NCBI GenBank assembly: GCA_937926875.1
Contig: CALBAX010000039.1
Location: 29,126 to 93,125 of the forward strand
Length of the DNA stretch: 64,000 nt
Direction: 5' to 3'
Source: an uncultured Desulfovibrio sp.
GTDB taxonomy: Bacteria > Desulfobacterota > Desulfovibrionia > Desulfovibrionales > Desulfovibrionaceae
Position numbers and translations under genes: made by a program. Each line of letters begins with the position of its first letter. Positions within the stretch are counted from its first letter, which is position 1. The notes below the pieces were generated by a model. The model searched no databases, was not told where the DNA came from, and saw only the letters and a program-made list of their open reading frames with translations. This document shows, piece after piece, positions 14,213 to 22,776 of this stretch.

Positions 14213-16276
14213 ATGTCCAACCCCGTGGATACCCAACGTACTTACGCAATTGTAGGCACCGGCGGCTGCGGCAAAACGTCGCTGGCCGAGATGCTCCTCT
14301 TCAATAGTGGCGCTCTGACCCGCATGGGCGCCATTGAAGACGGTACCACCTGCCTCGACTATGAACCGGAAGAAGTACGTCGTCGCGGCTCCATCCAGCC
14401 CGCGGTGGCTACCTGCCTCTGGAACAAGAATCGCCACTTCATGCTGGATATCCCGGGTGACGGCAACTTTACCGGCGACATGGAATGCCTGCTCAAGGGC
14501 GTGGACAGCGTCGTCTTCGTGCTGGACGCCGTAGACGGCGTGCGCCCCCTGACCAAAAAATTCTGGAACCTCACCCGCGCCGAGAACCTGCCCGCCATCT
14601 TCGTCATCAACAAGATGGATCGCGACCGTGCCGACTTCCAGATGGCCTTCGACGGCCTGGCTACCCTGGGTGTCAAGGCTGTGGCCCTGCAGGTCCCCAT
14701 CCGTGAAGGCGAGTCCTTTACCGGCTATGTGGACGTGCTGACCGGCAAGGCCTACGCTTTTGGCGCTGACGGCGCCGTCAGCGAATGCGACGTGCCCGCC
14801 GATGTGGCCGACGACGTGAGCCTGCTCCATGACCTGACCGTGGAAAACATCGCCGAAAGCGATGAAGAGCTCATGGAAAAATATCTGGAAGAAGGCAGCC
14901 TGTCTCTGGAAGACCTTCAGACCGGCCTGCGCAAAGGCACCGTGGCCGGTGAGCTCTGCCCCGTGCTGGTCTGCTCCTCCCTGGAGAACAAGGGGGGCGT
15001 GGCCGTGCTGGAAGCCATCCAGGCCCTGCTGCCTGCCGCCACCGAGCGCCCCGCTTTCGTGGACGCCCTGGGCCAGGAACGCAAGCCCGATCCCGACGCC
15101 CCCGTGGCCGGCTTCGTCTTCAAGACCCTGGCCGACCCCTTCTCCGGCCAGCTTTCCCTGGTGCGCATCCTCTCCGGCACCATCAATGGTGATGCCACCC
15201 TCAAGAACATGCGCAGCGGAGAAAACGAGCGCCTGGGCAGCCTGCTCTTCCTGACCGGCAAGACCCAGACCCCCTGCAAGGAACCCGTGGGCCCCGGCGC
15301 CATCGTGGCCGTGGCCAAACTGAAGAACACCCGCACCGGTGACAGCCTGTGCGACGAAAAGCAGCCCTTTGCCCTGCCCATGCCCAAGCTGCCGCCGCAG
15401 CTCATAACCTACGCACTGGCCCCCAAGGAAAAGGGCGATGAAGACAAGGTCTACTCCGCCATCCAGCGTCTGCTGGACGAAGACGTCACCCTGCGTCTGG
15501 CCCGCGACGAAGAAAACGGCGACATCCTGCTTTCCGGCATGGGGCAGCTGCACATCGAGCTTTCGGTGGAAAAGGCCAAACGCCGCTTCAAGGTGGACAT
15601 CATCCTCAAAACGCCCAAGGTGCCCTATCGTGAGACCGTGCGCGGCAAGGTACAGGTGCAGGGCCGCCACAAGAAGCAGTCCGGCGGCCGTGGCCAGTTC
15701 GGTGACTGCTGGATCGAGATGGAAGGGCTGCCCCGCGGTTCCGGCTATGTCTTCGAAGATGCCATCGTGGGCGGTGTGATCCCCCGCCAGTACATCCCCG
15801 CCATCGACAAGGGCATCCAGGAAGCGGCCGCCCGTGGTTTCCTGGCCGGTTGCCAGGTGGTGGACTTCCGCGTCAAGGTCTACGATGGCAGCTACCATAC
15901 CGTGGACTCCTCGGAAATGGCCTTCAAGGTGGCCGGCTCCCTGGCCTTCAAGAAAGCCATGGAAAGCCTCAAGCCCGTGCTGCTGGAACCCATCGTGCTG
16001 CTGACCGTCTCCGTGCCCGATGAATGCATGGGCGACGTCATCGGCGACCTCTCCTCCCGTCGCGGCAAGGTGCTGGGCTCCGACTCTGCCGCCGGTGTCA
16101 CCGAGATCAAGGCCCACGTGCCCATGAGCGAAGTGCTGCGCTACGCGCCCGACCTGCGCTCCATGACGGCCGGTCAGGGCTTCTTCACCATGGAATTCGC
16201 CCACTATGAGGAAGCTCCCCAGCCTGTGGCCGACAAGGTCATCGCTGAACACCAGAAGGCCGTGGCCGGCGAATAA
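14213..16276 (+). CDS. Elongation factor G-like GTPase (EF-G2 type)
   Basis: A 687-residue protein with all EF-G domains: G domain (1-~275), domain II, domain III (YALAPKEKGDEDKVYSAIQ.., LSGMGQLHIELSVEK), domain IV (ILKTPKVPYRETVRGK, GGRGQFGDCWIEMEG) and domain V (PIVLLTVSVPDECMGDVIGDL). G1 is GTGGCGKTSLAEM and G4 is NKMD. G3 reads DIPGDGNF instead of DTPGHVDF, so the His needed for fast GTP hydrolysis in canonical EF-G is absent. That marks the EF-G-like/EF-G2 paralogue group; some members bind GTP without ribosome-stimulated hydrolysis. Ribosome site GGGAG precedes ATG 14213. Monocistronic, outside any str operon. Likely an accessory translation factor; precise role unknown. Confidence 0.88.
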   Translation: MSNPVDTQRTYAIVGTGGCGKTSLAEMLLFNSGALTRMGAIEDGTTCLDYEPEEVRRRGSIQPAVATCLWNKNRHFMLDIPGDGNFTGDMECLLKGVDSVVFVLDAVDGVRPLTKKFWNLTRAENLPAIFVINKMDRDRADFQMAFDGLATLGVKAVALQVPIREGESFTGYVDVLTGKAYAFGADGAVSECDVPADVADDVSLLHDLTVENIAESDEELMEKYLEEGSLSLEDLQTGLRKGTVAGELCPVLVCSSLENKGGVAVLEAIQALLPAATERPAFVDALGQERKPDPDAPVAGFVFKTLADPFSGQLSLVRILSGTINGDATLKNMRSGENERLGSLLFLTGKTQTPCKEPVGPGAIVAVAKLKNTRTGDSLCDEKQPFALPMPKLPPQLITYALAPKEKGDEDKVYSAIQRLLDEDVTLRLARDEENGDILLSGMGQLHIELSVEKAKRRFKVDIILKTPKVPYRETVRGKVQVQGRHKKQSGGRGQFGDCWIEMEGLPRGSGYVFEDAIVGGVIPRQYIPAIDKGIQEAAARGFLAGCQVVDFRVKVYDGSYHTVDSSEMAFKVAGSLAFKKAMESLKPVLLEPIVLLTVSVPDECMGDVIGDLSSRRGKVLGSDSAAGVTEIKAHVPMSEVLRYAPDLRSMTAGQGFFTMEFAHYEEAPQPVADKVIAEHQKAVAGE

Positions 16277-16303
16277 GCCGTAGCCTCTCTCCTGCTGATC
16301 CAG

Positions 16304-16335
16304 GGCCACCTGCTCCGTGCGGGTGGCCTTTTTTT
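16304..16335 (+). terminator. Terminator of the EF-G-like gene
   Basis: GGCCACC (16304-16310) with GGTGGCC (16322-16328), then seven T. The stretch from here to 16676 has no convincing gene in either direction. Confidence 0.85.
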
Positions 16336-16676
16336 GTTTACGGACGTCCCTCCACAGGTTCCCTGCGGAGTATCGAGAATGGGGGAAACATGCCCCGGAG
16401 TGGACGGAAGAGGAATGGAACAAGGGGGCCCCGTCCCATGACTGGAGGAGCAGCCACCACGCTGCCTGGAGCAGCAGGAATGCGAAAAGGGCCGATCGTT
16501 CCAGAGCCGAAAATACCGTGACACAGCCGCCGGGAGTGATGACCGTACCGTGCCAGGCAGCAGCGCCCCGGCCTCCCCCTGCCTTTCCCTGTCCCAGGTG
16601 AGCCAGAGCAGCCCCGCAGCAGCGCCAAACAGGACAGGGGCTGCCTGGGCAGCACAACTGTCCCCGCAGACAACAA

Positions 16677-16706
16677 AAAAGGAGGGCATCCGCAGATGTC
16701 CTCCTT
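16677..16706 (-). terminator. Terminator of dnaA
   Basis: Minus strand: AAAAGGAGGACATC-TGCG-GATGCCCTCCTTTTTTG, a stem with one A/C mismatch and a T-run. It lies 22 bp past the dnaA stop. Confidence 0.8.
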
Positions 16707-16728
16707 TTGCCAGAAAATGGGGCGTCGT

Positions 16729-18243
16729 TTACAGGGAAAGCAGGCTGGGAGCAGCCTCACGGGCCGCAGGGACTTTGCCTGCCAGGCTCATTTCGGGACG
16801 GATGCCCGCATTGCGTTCGATGAGCTCCACAGCACGGGAGATCTGGCGACCGACCCGGGAGTCATTGGCGATCTCGCGTTCCAGCGACGTGATGCCCTTG
16901 ATGACCGTGGAGTGACGGCGGTTGAAGCGCTCGCCGATCTCCTTGAGGGACATGTCCGTATGCTTGCGGGCCAGATAATAGATGGTGTTGCGGGCCAGCA
17001 CATACTGCTGCTTGTGCGAACGGGATGCCAGCTGGCGTTCGTTGAGGCCGTAGCTTTCGCAGACCAGGCGCACGATGGAGGCGAAGTCCGGGCCGCAGTC
17101 CACGGTGGCGTACTGTTGCAGCACTTCCAGCGCCAGTTCGGGATTGAGGCCGCAATTGAGCATGCGTGCCTTGAACACCAGGCTTTTGAGACAGGATTCC
17201 AGCTGGCGCACATCGCCCTGCAGGCGTCCGGCCAGCAGATCGCAGACCTCGTCAGGCAGCAGCACCTGGAAGCTCTTGGCCTTGCGCTCCAGGATATGGC
17301 GGCACATCTCCGTATCAGGCCGCTCCAGAGGCGACACGATACCGGAGCAGAAATGGGAGACCAGCTGGCTGTCCAGCTTTTCCAGCTCGCGCGGGGAAAA
17401 GCTGCTGCTGAAGATGGCGCGGCCGCCGCGATCCTGCAGGCTCTTGATGACGGTCAGGACCATGTCCTGCATCTTTTCCTTGCCCTGGAGGAAATGCACG
17501 TCTTCCAGGAGGAGCACGTCCAGATCGCGCAGACGGGCACGGAAGCTCTCCACATCGTTGCTGCGCAGGGCCGCCACATAGCGCGAGGCCAGATCCTCGG
17601 CGGAGAGGTAGGCCAGACGGGCCTGACCGCCCTGCTCCTGTACGGCACGTCCCACGGACTGCATGATGTGGGTCTTGCCCAGGCCGGAAGCCGAGCTGAC
17701 GAACAGGGTCTCCACACAGCCGCCGTCATGGCAGATGTCCTTGGCCGCGGCCACGGCCATGGCATTGCAGGGCCCGACCACGAAATCGTCGAAACTGAAA
17801 CGCCAGCGCTGACGGGTACGGGGGGACAGCGTGGGGGCAGGCAGGGGCAGGGAACACTGGCTGGGCTGGGACGGGCGGGAAGGCGCCACGTGGAGGGACG
17901 TCGCGGGCATATCGTGCACGGGCCGAGCCTCAGGGGCGGCAAGCGGCGCCGCAGCAGCGGCGGCAGACGTGACGGCAGGAGCGGACGCGGAGCCCTGACA
18001 GGAGATGCGGATGTCTATGCTCTCCGGCGCCACCTGCAACACGGGCGCGGCGGCAGAACGCAGGGTATCCTGCATGCGGTCGCGCAGCCAGCGGGCCACA
18101 TATTCGCTGGGGGCGGCAAGGCACAGGCTGTTCCCCTCGATATGGGCATCCAGGGGATGGATCCACACCTTGAAGATGCCGGGATTGAGGACACCCCTCA
18201 GATTTTCAGAGATCTTCTGCCACTGCTCTTGCATGCCTGTCAT
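16729..18243 (-). CDS. dnaA: Chromosomal replication initiator protein DnaA (solitary gene)
   Basis: A 504-residue protein from ATG 18243 (a second ATG at 18234 is equally possible; ribosome sites are weak). Domain I (WQKISENLRGVL..FKVWIHPLDAHIEG) is followed by a long Ala/Pro-rich linker (~100-160). The AAA+ domain has Walker A SSASGLGKTHIM and Walker B LLLEDVHFLQG; the canonical first Asp of the DD pair is Glu. The C-terminal helix-turn-helix is YLARKHTDMSLKEIGERFN followed by RRHSTVIKGI, with Arg where the DNA-contacting Asp of DHTTV normally stands. dnaN, recF and gyrB are absent nearby and I see no cluster of TTATCCACA boxes, so this may not mark oriC; some Desulfovibrio carry a second dnaA. 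Flanked by its own terminator and galU. Confidence 0.9.
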   Translation of the reverse strand: MTGMQEQWQKISENLRGVLNPGIFKVWIHPLDAHIEGNSLCLAAPSEYVARWLRDRMQDTLRSAAAPVLQVAPESIDIRISCQGSASAPAVTSAAAAAAPLAAPEARPVHDMPATSLHVAPSRPSQPSQCSLPLPAPTLSPRTRQRWRFSFDDFVVGPCNAMAVAAAKDICHDGGCVETLFVSSASGLGKTHIMQSVGRAVQEQGGQARLAYLSAEDLASRYVAALRSNDVESFRARLRDLDVLLLEDVHFLQGKEKMQDMVLTVIKSLQDRGGRAIFSSSFSPRELEKLDSQLVSHFCSGIVSPLERPDTEMCRHILERKAKSFQVLLPDEVCDLLAGRLQGDVRQLESCLKSLVFKARMLNCGLNPELALEVLQQYATVDCGPDFASIVRLVCESYGLNERQLASRSHKQQYVLARNTIYYLARKHTDMSLKEIGERFNRRHSTVIKGITSLEREIANDSRVGRQISRAVELIERNAGIRPEMSLAGKVPAAREAAPSLLSL

Positions 18244-18524
18244 TGCCCGCCCATGAAAAATGCCGGTACGCGGGCCATGGCTGCCATGCCCGCTCACATA
18301 TGTCTCGCCCCGCTGGGGCTGTTGCGTTTTCGCCGTCCGTCTTTCGGCAAAGCGCCCGCAAGGATGTAGTTTTTTCACGCTGTCCTGTCAACGGATGGCG
18401 AACGGAAAGACCACGCCTCCCGCGCTTGCTGCGACAGGCGGGCATCCCTGCATCCCATCCTCTGTGGACGCTTGTGGGATTCTGCCCTTTTTTTCCCCGC
18501 ACTGCAAGCCGGAAGACCTGTCAT

Positions 18525-18565
18525 AAAAAAGAAAGGCCGTTGTCACCGAAATGACAACGGCCTTT
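18525..18565 (-). terminator. Terminator of galU
   Basis: Minus strand: perfect 14-bp stem AAAGGCCGTTGTCA with TGACAACGGCCTTT, then C and TTTTTT. It closes the ftsH-to-galU cluster. The 280 bp between it and the dnaA start hold only the presumed dnaA promoter region, which I could not resolve. Confidence 0.88.
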
Positions 18566-18584
18566 GGGTCATGCGGTCATCCGG

Positions 18585-19457
18585 CTACTTGAACTGCACA
18601 AAGTTCTTGAGCAGCCCCAGCAGCTCGTAGCGCAGGGATTCATCCTGCAGGGCGAAATAGATATTGGCGCTCAGGAACTCGGCCCAGTCACCGGCATCAA
18701 AGCGCATACCGGCCATGCGCACGGCCATCATGCCGCGCTCCTTGGCCATGGCCTGCAGGGCGTCGGTGAGCTGGATCTCGCCGCCGTGCCCGGGTTTGAC
18801 CTTTTCCAGATAGTCGAAGATGTCCGGGGTCAGCACATAGCGGCCCACGATGGCCATACGGGACGGTGCATCCTCGCGCTTGGGCTTTTCCACCATGTCA
18901 CGCACGCGGTACACGCCGGGCGCCACTTCCTCGCCATCTATGATGCCGTAGCGGCTCACCTTTTCCCACGGCACTTCCATGACGCCGATGACAGGCATCT
19001 TTTCGGCCATGGCCACTTCGATGAGCTGACCGATGCCCGGCACACCGCTGAACATCAGGTCGTCGCCCACCATGACGGCAAAGGGTTCGTCGCCCACCAG
19101 CTCACGCGCACACATGACGGCATGGCCAAGGCCGAGCTGGCGCTTCTGGCGCACGGAAAGGATATTGACCATCTCCGCCACCTGGCGCACTTCTTCCAGC
19201 TTGTCCAGCTTGCCGGAGCGTTCCAGCACATCCTCAAGCTGCAGGTTGTGGTCGAAGTGGTCTTCGATGACGTTCTTGTCGCGGTTTGTGACGAAGATCA
19301 CGTCCTTGATATGGGCACGCTGGGCCTCTTCCACAACATACTGGATGACAGGCTTGTTGTAGATGGGCAGCATTTCCTTGGGAATATTCTTGGTCGCAGG
19401 CAAGGAACGGGTTCCCCAACCGGCCACAGGGATAACAACCTTACGAATATCCTTCAT
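18585..19457 (-). CDS. galU: UTP--glucose-1-phosphate uridylyltransferase
   Basis: A 290-residue nucleotidyltransferase making UDP-glucose from UTP and glucose-1-phosphate for LPS and polysaccharide synthesis. The signature VVIPVAGWGTRSLPATKNIPKEMLPI is at the N terminus, with KPVIQYVVEEA, FAVMVGDDLM and the sugar-binding VEKPKREDAPS further on. Start 19457 (MKDIRK) is preceded by GGAGGAGAAC. It is last in the minus-strand cluster, 123 bp after glmM, and so placed with another hexose-phosphate enzyme. One unusual point is GWGTR in place of the more common GLGTR in the nucleotide-binding loop. Confidence 0.95.
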   Translation of the reverse strand: MKDIRKVVIPVAGWGTRSLPATKNIPKEMLPIYNKPVIQYVVEEAQRAHIKDVIFVTNRDKNVIEDHFDHNLQLEDVLERSGKLDKLEEVRQVAEMVNILSVRQKRQLGLGHAVMCARELVGDEPFAVMVGDDLMFSGVPGIGQLIEVAMAEKMPVIGVMEVPWEKVSRYGIIDGEEVAPGVYRVRDMVEKPKREDAPSRMAIVGRYVLTPDIFDYLEKVKPGHGGEIQLTDALQAMAKERGMMAVRMAGMRFDAGDWAEFLSANIYFALQDESLRYELLGLLKNFVQFK

Positions 19458-19580
19458 GTTCTCCTCCATCATGGCAGCCCCTCACGGGGCCGTCTAGGAC
19501 ATGGTTCTTGACGAAAGTATGTCGCGGGCCTGCCCGCGGCAGCTCCCGGAACGAATCAGCTCCTCCAGGAGAGGACAAAA

Positions 19581-20933
19581 CTAGCGAAGTTCACGGCTCA
19601 CCACATCGGCCAGATCGCGCGCGTAGCGGACGACCTTGTCTTCATCTTCAGCCTCGACCATGACGCGGCACAGGGCCTCGGTGCCGGAATAGCGCAGCAG
19701 CACCCGGCCGCGACCGGCCAGGGCCTTTTCCACATCGGCCACGGCCTTGCCGATGGCGGGGCGCTCCTCGAAGGGCAGCTTCTTTTCCACCCGCACGTTG
19801 ATGAGCTTCTGGGGGAAAAGGTGCAGCAGGCCCGCCAGCTCGGACAGGGGCTTTTCCTTCTCGCGCACGATGCGCAGCAATTGCAGGGCTGCCAGCAGGC
19901 CGTCACCGGTGGTGCTGTACTGGCGGTAGATGAGGTGCCCGGACTGCTCGCCGCCCAGCATGGCGCCGGTCTTGCGCATGGCTTCCATGACGTAGCGGTC
20001 GCCCACCTTGGTGCGCAGCAGCGTGCCGGCGCGTTCCTTCATGAAGATCTCCAGCGCCAGGTTGCTCATGGCCGTGGCCACCAGCATGTTGCCGGGCAGT
20101 TCGCCCCGCTCCATCATGGCCTGGGCCCCCAGGGCCATGAGCTGGTCGCCATCCAGGACATTGCCCTTTTCATCCACCACGATGAGGCGGTCGGCGTCAC
20201 CGTCCAGGGCCAGGCCCACGTCCGCGCGCACTTCGCGCACCTTGGCAGCCAGGGTCTCGGGATGCAGGGAGCCGCAGTGGTCGTTGATATTGGTCCCGTT
20301 GGGGTTCGTCCCCAGGCGGAAGACTTCCGCGCCCAGTTCTTCCAGGGCCAGCGGGGCCACCTTGTAGGCCGCACCATTGGCGCAGTCGATGACGATGCGC
20401 AGGCCGGACAGGGTCAGATGGGCCGGGAAACAGCTCTTGGTGTACACGATATAGCGGCCGCCGGCATCTTCGATCTTGCTGGCGCGGCCCACCCGGTCGG
20501 GATCGGGATAGGGCCAGCGCATGTCAGGATCGAGCACCATGGCGGAGATCTCGTTCTCCACGTCGTCAGGCAGTTTGAAGCCGTCGGCGTCGAAGAACTT
20601 GATGCCGTTGTCCGAATAGGGGTTGTGCGAGGCAGAGATGACCACGCCCAGATCCGCCCGCATGTTGCGGGTCAGGAAAGAGATGGCGGGCGTGGGCAGC
20701 GGGCCGGTCATGATGACGTGCATACCGGCAGCGCACAGGCCCGCCGTGAGGGCGGACTCGAACATGTAACCGGACAGGCGCGTATCCTTGCCGATGACCA
20801 CGCGGTGCTGGTGCGAGCCTTTACGGAAGCGCACCCCTGCGGCCAGGCCCAGACGCAGGGCCACATCCACGGTCATGGGATAGATATTGACAGGGCCACG
20901 CAGGCCATCGGTGCCGAAAAGACGTTCTGCCAT
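19581..20933 (-). CDS. glmM: Phosphoglucosamine mutase
   Basis: A 450-residue alpha-D-phosphohexomutase converting glucosamine-6-phosphate to glucosamine-1-phosphate for UDP-GlcNAc, hence peptidoglycan and LPS. FGTDGLRGPVN at the N terminus, the phosphoserine loop VVISASHNPYSDNGIKFF (Ser ~102), the metal-binding DGDADRL and the substrate loop GGEQSGHLI are all present, and the C-terminal RYSGTEALCRVMVEA binds phosphate. ATG 20933 follows AAGGAG. It lies 33 bp after ybbR; the cdaA-ybbR(cdaR)-glmM order is a widely conserved unit in which the three proteins interact in Firmicutes. Confidence 0.97.
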   Translation of the reverse strand: MAERLFGTDGLRGPVNIYPMTVDVALRLGLAAGVRFRKGSHQHRVVIGKDTRLSGYMFESALTAGLCAAGMHVIMTGPLPTPAISFLTRNMRADLGVVISASHNPYSDNGIKFFDADGFKLPDDVENEISAMVLDPDMRWPYPDPDRVGRASKIEDAGGRYIVYTKSCFPAHLTLSGLRIVIDCANGAAYKVAPLALEELGAEVFRLGTNPNGTNINDHCGSLHPETLAAKVREVRADVGLALDGDADRLIVVDEKGNVLDGDQLMALGAQAMMERGELPGNMLVATAMSNLALEIFMKERAGTLLRTKVGDRYVMEAMRKTGAMLGGEQSGHLIYRQYSTTGDGLLAALQLLRIVREKEKPLSELAGLLHLFPQKLINVRVEKKLPFEERPAIGKAVADVEKALAGRGRVLLRYSGTEALCRVMVEAEDEDKVVRYARDLADVVSRELR

Positions 20934-20965
20934 GTGTTCTCCTTGCCGGTGCCATGCGCCGGAGG

Positions 20966-21895
20966 CTACTTCTTACGGGTAATGGTAACGCTGTCGAATG
21001 AGGGATTCAAGATGGTCATGCCTTCCGGCAGCTGGATGCGCGGTTCTGCCGTGCCTCTCTGCCCCGGCTCCAGGGCCGGCGGGACGACCATCACTTCCAG
21101 TCGTTTGAGATAGGACGAGTTTCGGGCCAGGGCCTCGGGCACCTCCACCATCACTTCCACATGGGAGGGCTCCACCGTGAACTGCGAGGCGTTCTGGGCT
21201 TCCACCGATATCTTGCAATGGCGCGAGACCACCGTGCGTCCGCTGGTGATGGTGTACTGCACCTTCACCGAGGCAGGATTGGACGTGACCAGGCTGGGAG
21301 TATCCAGCAGCAGGGTCTGCTCCACGGTGGTGCCGGCGGCCTTGGGGTCCAGCCGGATGCCCAGGGGCAGGTTGTTGATGGACGAGATGACGCCTTCCGG
21401 CCCCCGCAGGGTGACGGATGCCGGGGAAACGGGCACGTTCTCCACGGTCAGGGCCCCGCTGCGCAGCGGGGATTCCAGCACGGCCCGGATGGGCACGCTG
21501 CGCTCGGCCAGGGTATCGGCCGTGATGACGATGCGGGGCGGCTGCACGTCCACCAGTTCGAAGGCCCGCAGGCTGGGGCCCATGTTGTCCGCGGTCAGGG
21601 GGACGATGGTCGTGCCTTTTTTGATATTGGAAAGATTGATGGCTTCCGTCAGGCTGCGTGACGAAATGGAACGCAGCAGGATCTCCGGCCCGCGCAGGCG
21701 TACCTGCACCTTGCTGACCAGGCCGTCCGTCACCACCAGACCGGAGGGGATGCCGTTGTATTCGATGCCCACTTCCAGCTGGACTTCCAGACGGTCGCGC
21801 ACGCTGACCACATACCACATGCCCACGGCCACGGCAAAGGCCACGAACAGGGAGAGGAGATGGGGGGCCTTGCGGCTGTTCTTAGAGAATATCAT
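20966..21895 (-). CDS. YbbR-domain protein (CdaR-like regulator of CdaA)
   Basis: A 309-residue protein with one N-terminal membrane helix (LLSLFVAFAVAVGMWYVVSV, ~13-32) and an exported part built of tandem YbbR repeats, seen as recurring VQVRLRGPEILLRSI, VTLRGPEGVISSI and VEVMVEVPEALARN units. YbbR/CdaR proteins sit on the outer face of the inner membrane and modulate the diadenylate cyclase CdaA. Its start overlaps the cdaA stop by 14 bp, indicating coupled translation, and glmM follows. Function is inferred from family and gene order. Confidence 0.9.
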   Translation of the reverse strand: MIFSKNSRKAPHLLSLFVAFAVAVGMWYVVSVRDRLEVQLEVGIEYNGIPSGLVVTDGLVSKVQVRLRGPEILLRSISSRSLTEAINLSNIKKGTTIVPLTADNMGPSLRAFELVDVQPPRIVITADTLAERSVPIRAVLESPLRSGALTVENVPVSPASVTLRGPEGVISSINNLPLGIRLDPKAAGTTVEQTLLLDTPSLVTSNPASVKVQYTITSGRTVVSRHCKISVEAQNASQFTVEPSHVEVMVEVPEALARNSSYLKRLEVMVVPPALEPGQRGTAEPRIQLPEGMTILNPSFDSVTITRKK

Positions 21896-22616
21896 TGAGC
21901 ACCTGCCTCAAGCGTGTGGCATCGAGACTGCGGACGAGCTCGCCCTTCATGGCAACGGAAATCTCGCCGCGCTCTTCCGAGACCACGACCACCACGGCAT
22001 CACATTCCTGTGTCATGCCCAGAGCGGCGCGGTGACGCGTGCCGAACGACTGCCCCTTGGCCTCGGCCAGGGGCAGGATGCAGGCGGCGGCCGTGATGCG
22101 CCCCTTGCTGATGAGCACGGCACCGTCATGCAGCGGCGCCTTGGGATAAAAGATGTTCATGAGCAGCTGGCGTGACAGCAGGGCATCCACCCGGACGCCT
22201 TCGCGCTTGATCATGTCGTCCAGCCGGGTGCCCCGCTCGATGACGATGAGGGCCCCCACGCGCAGGCGGGCCATCTCCACACAGGCCATGACCACTTCTT
22301 CCACGGCCGAATGCTGCAAGGCACGCTTGCGGAAAAGGTTGTTGGTCCCTATCTCGCCCAGTGCCTGCCGGATGTCGCTCTGGAAGATGACCACGATGAG
22401 CAGGAACAGGGAGCTGAAGACATGCTGCAGCAACCAGGTCAGGGTGTACAGCGCCATGCTGCGCGAAATGAAATACAGCAGGGTCAGCAGGCCGAGACCG
22501 GTCAGCACCGTCAGGGCACGCGATCCCCGCAACAGCTGGATGACCTGATAGAGCAGGAGTGCTACCAGCAGGATGTCCAGCGCGTCACGCCATTCAAAAA
22601 CCACATGTTCCAGCAC
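21882..22616 (-). CDS. cdaA: Diadenylate cyclase, CdaA/DacA type
   Basis: A 244-residue membrane enzyme making c-di-AMP from two ATP. Three N-terminal membrane segments (~10-28, 34-52, 57-79) precede the DisA_N/DAC domain. The catalytic motifs are PLHDGAVLIS (DGA, ~165) and FGTRHRAALG (RHR, ~195). The start is GTG 22616 with AGGATAGGGACC upstream; a later ATG at 22606 is in a different frame. The order cdaA-ybbR-glmM links c-di-AMP signalling to peptidoglycan precursor supply. folP is upstream with a 160-bp gap. Confidence 0.95.
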   Translation of the reverse strand: MLEHVVFEWRDALDILLVALLLYQVIQLLRGSRALTVLTGLGLLTLLYFISRSMALYTLTWLLQHVFSSLFLLIVVIFQSDIRQALGEIGTNNLFRKRALQHSAVEEVVMACVEMARLRVGALIVIERGTRLDDMIKREGVRVDALLSRQLLMNIFYPKAPLHDGAVLISKGRITAAACILPLAEAKGQSFGTRHRAALGMTQECDAVVVVVSEERGEISVAMKGELVRSLDATRLRQVLNDIL

Positions 22617-22776
22617 GGTCCCTATCCTTGGGCATCAGAAAAATCCCCTTCCACGCCATGGGATGGCGTCCCCCCTTGCCGCCTGCCGCATCCCGGATGC
22701 CGGGCAGCCGGCGCGCAGTATAAAAACAAGCGCACGCCGGCGCAACAGGCAAATATCCCCCGTGCGCGGCCGGACA

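Noticed and set aside
14117..16657. 846-codon open frame on the minus strand
   Set aside because: Antisense to the EF-G-like gene, with shadow composition and no ribosome site.
16729..18584. Chromosomal origin at dnaA
   Set aside because: No dnaN/recF/gyrB neighbours and no cluster of DnaA boxes in the flanks.
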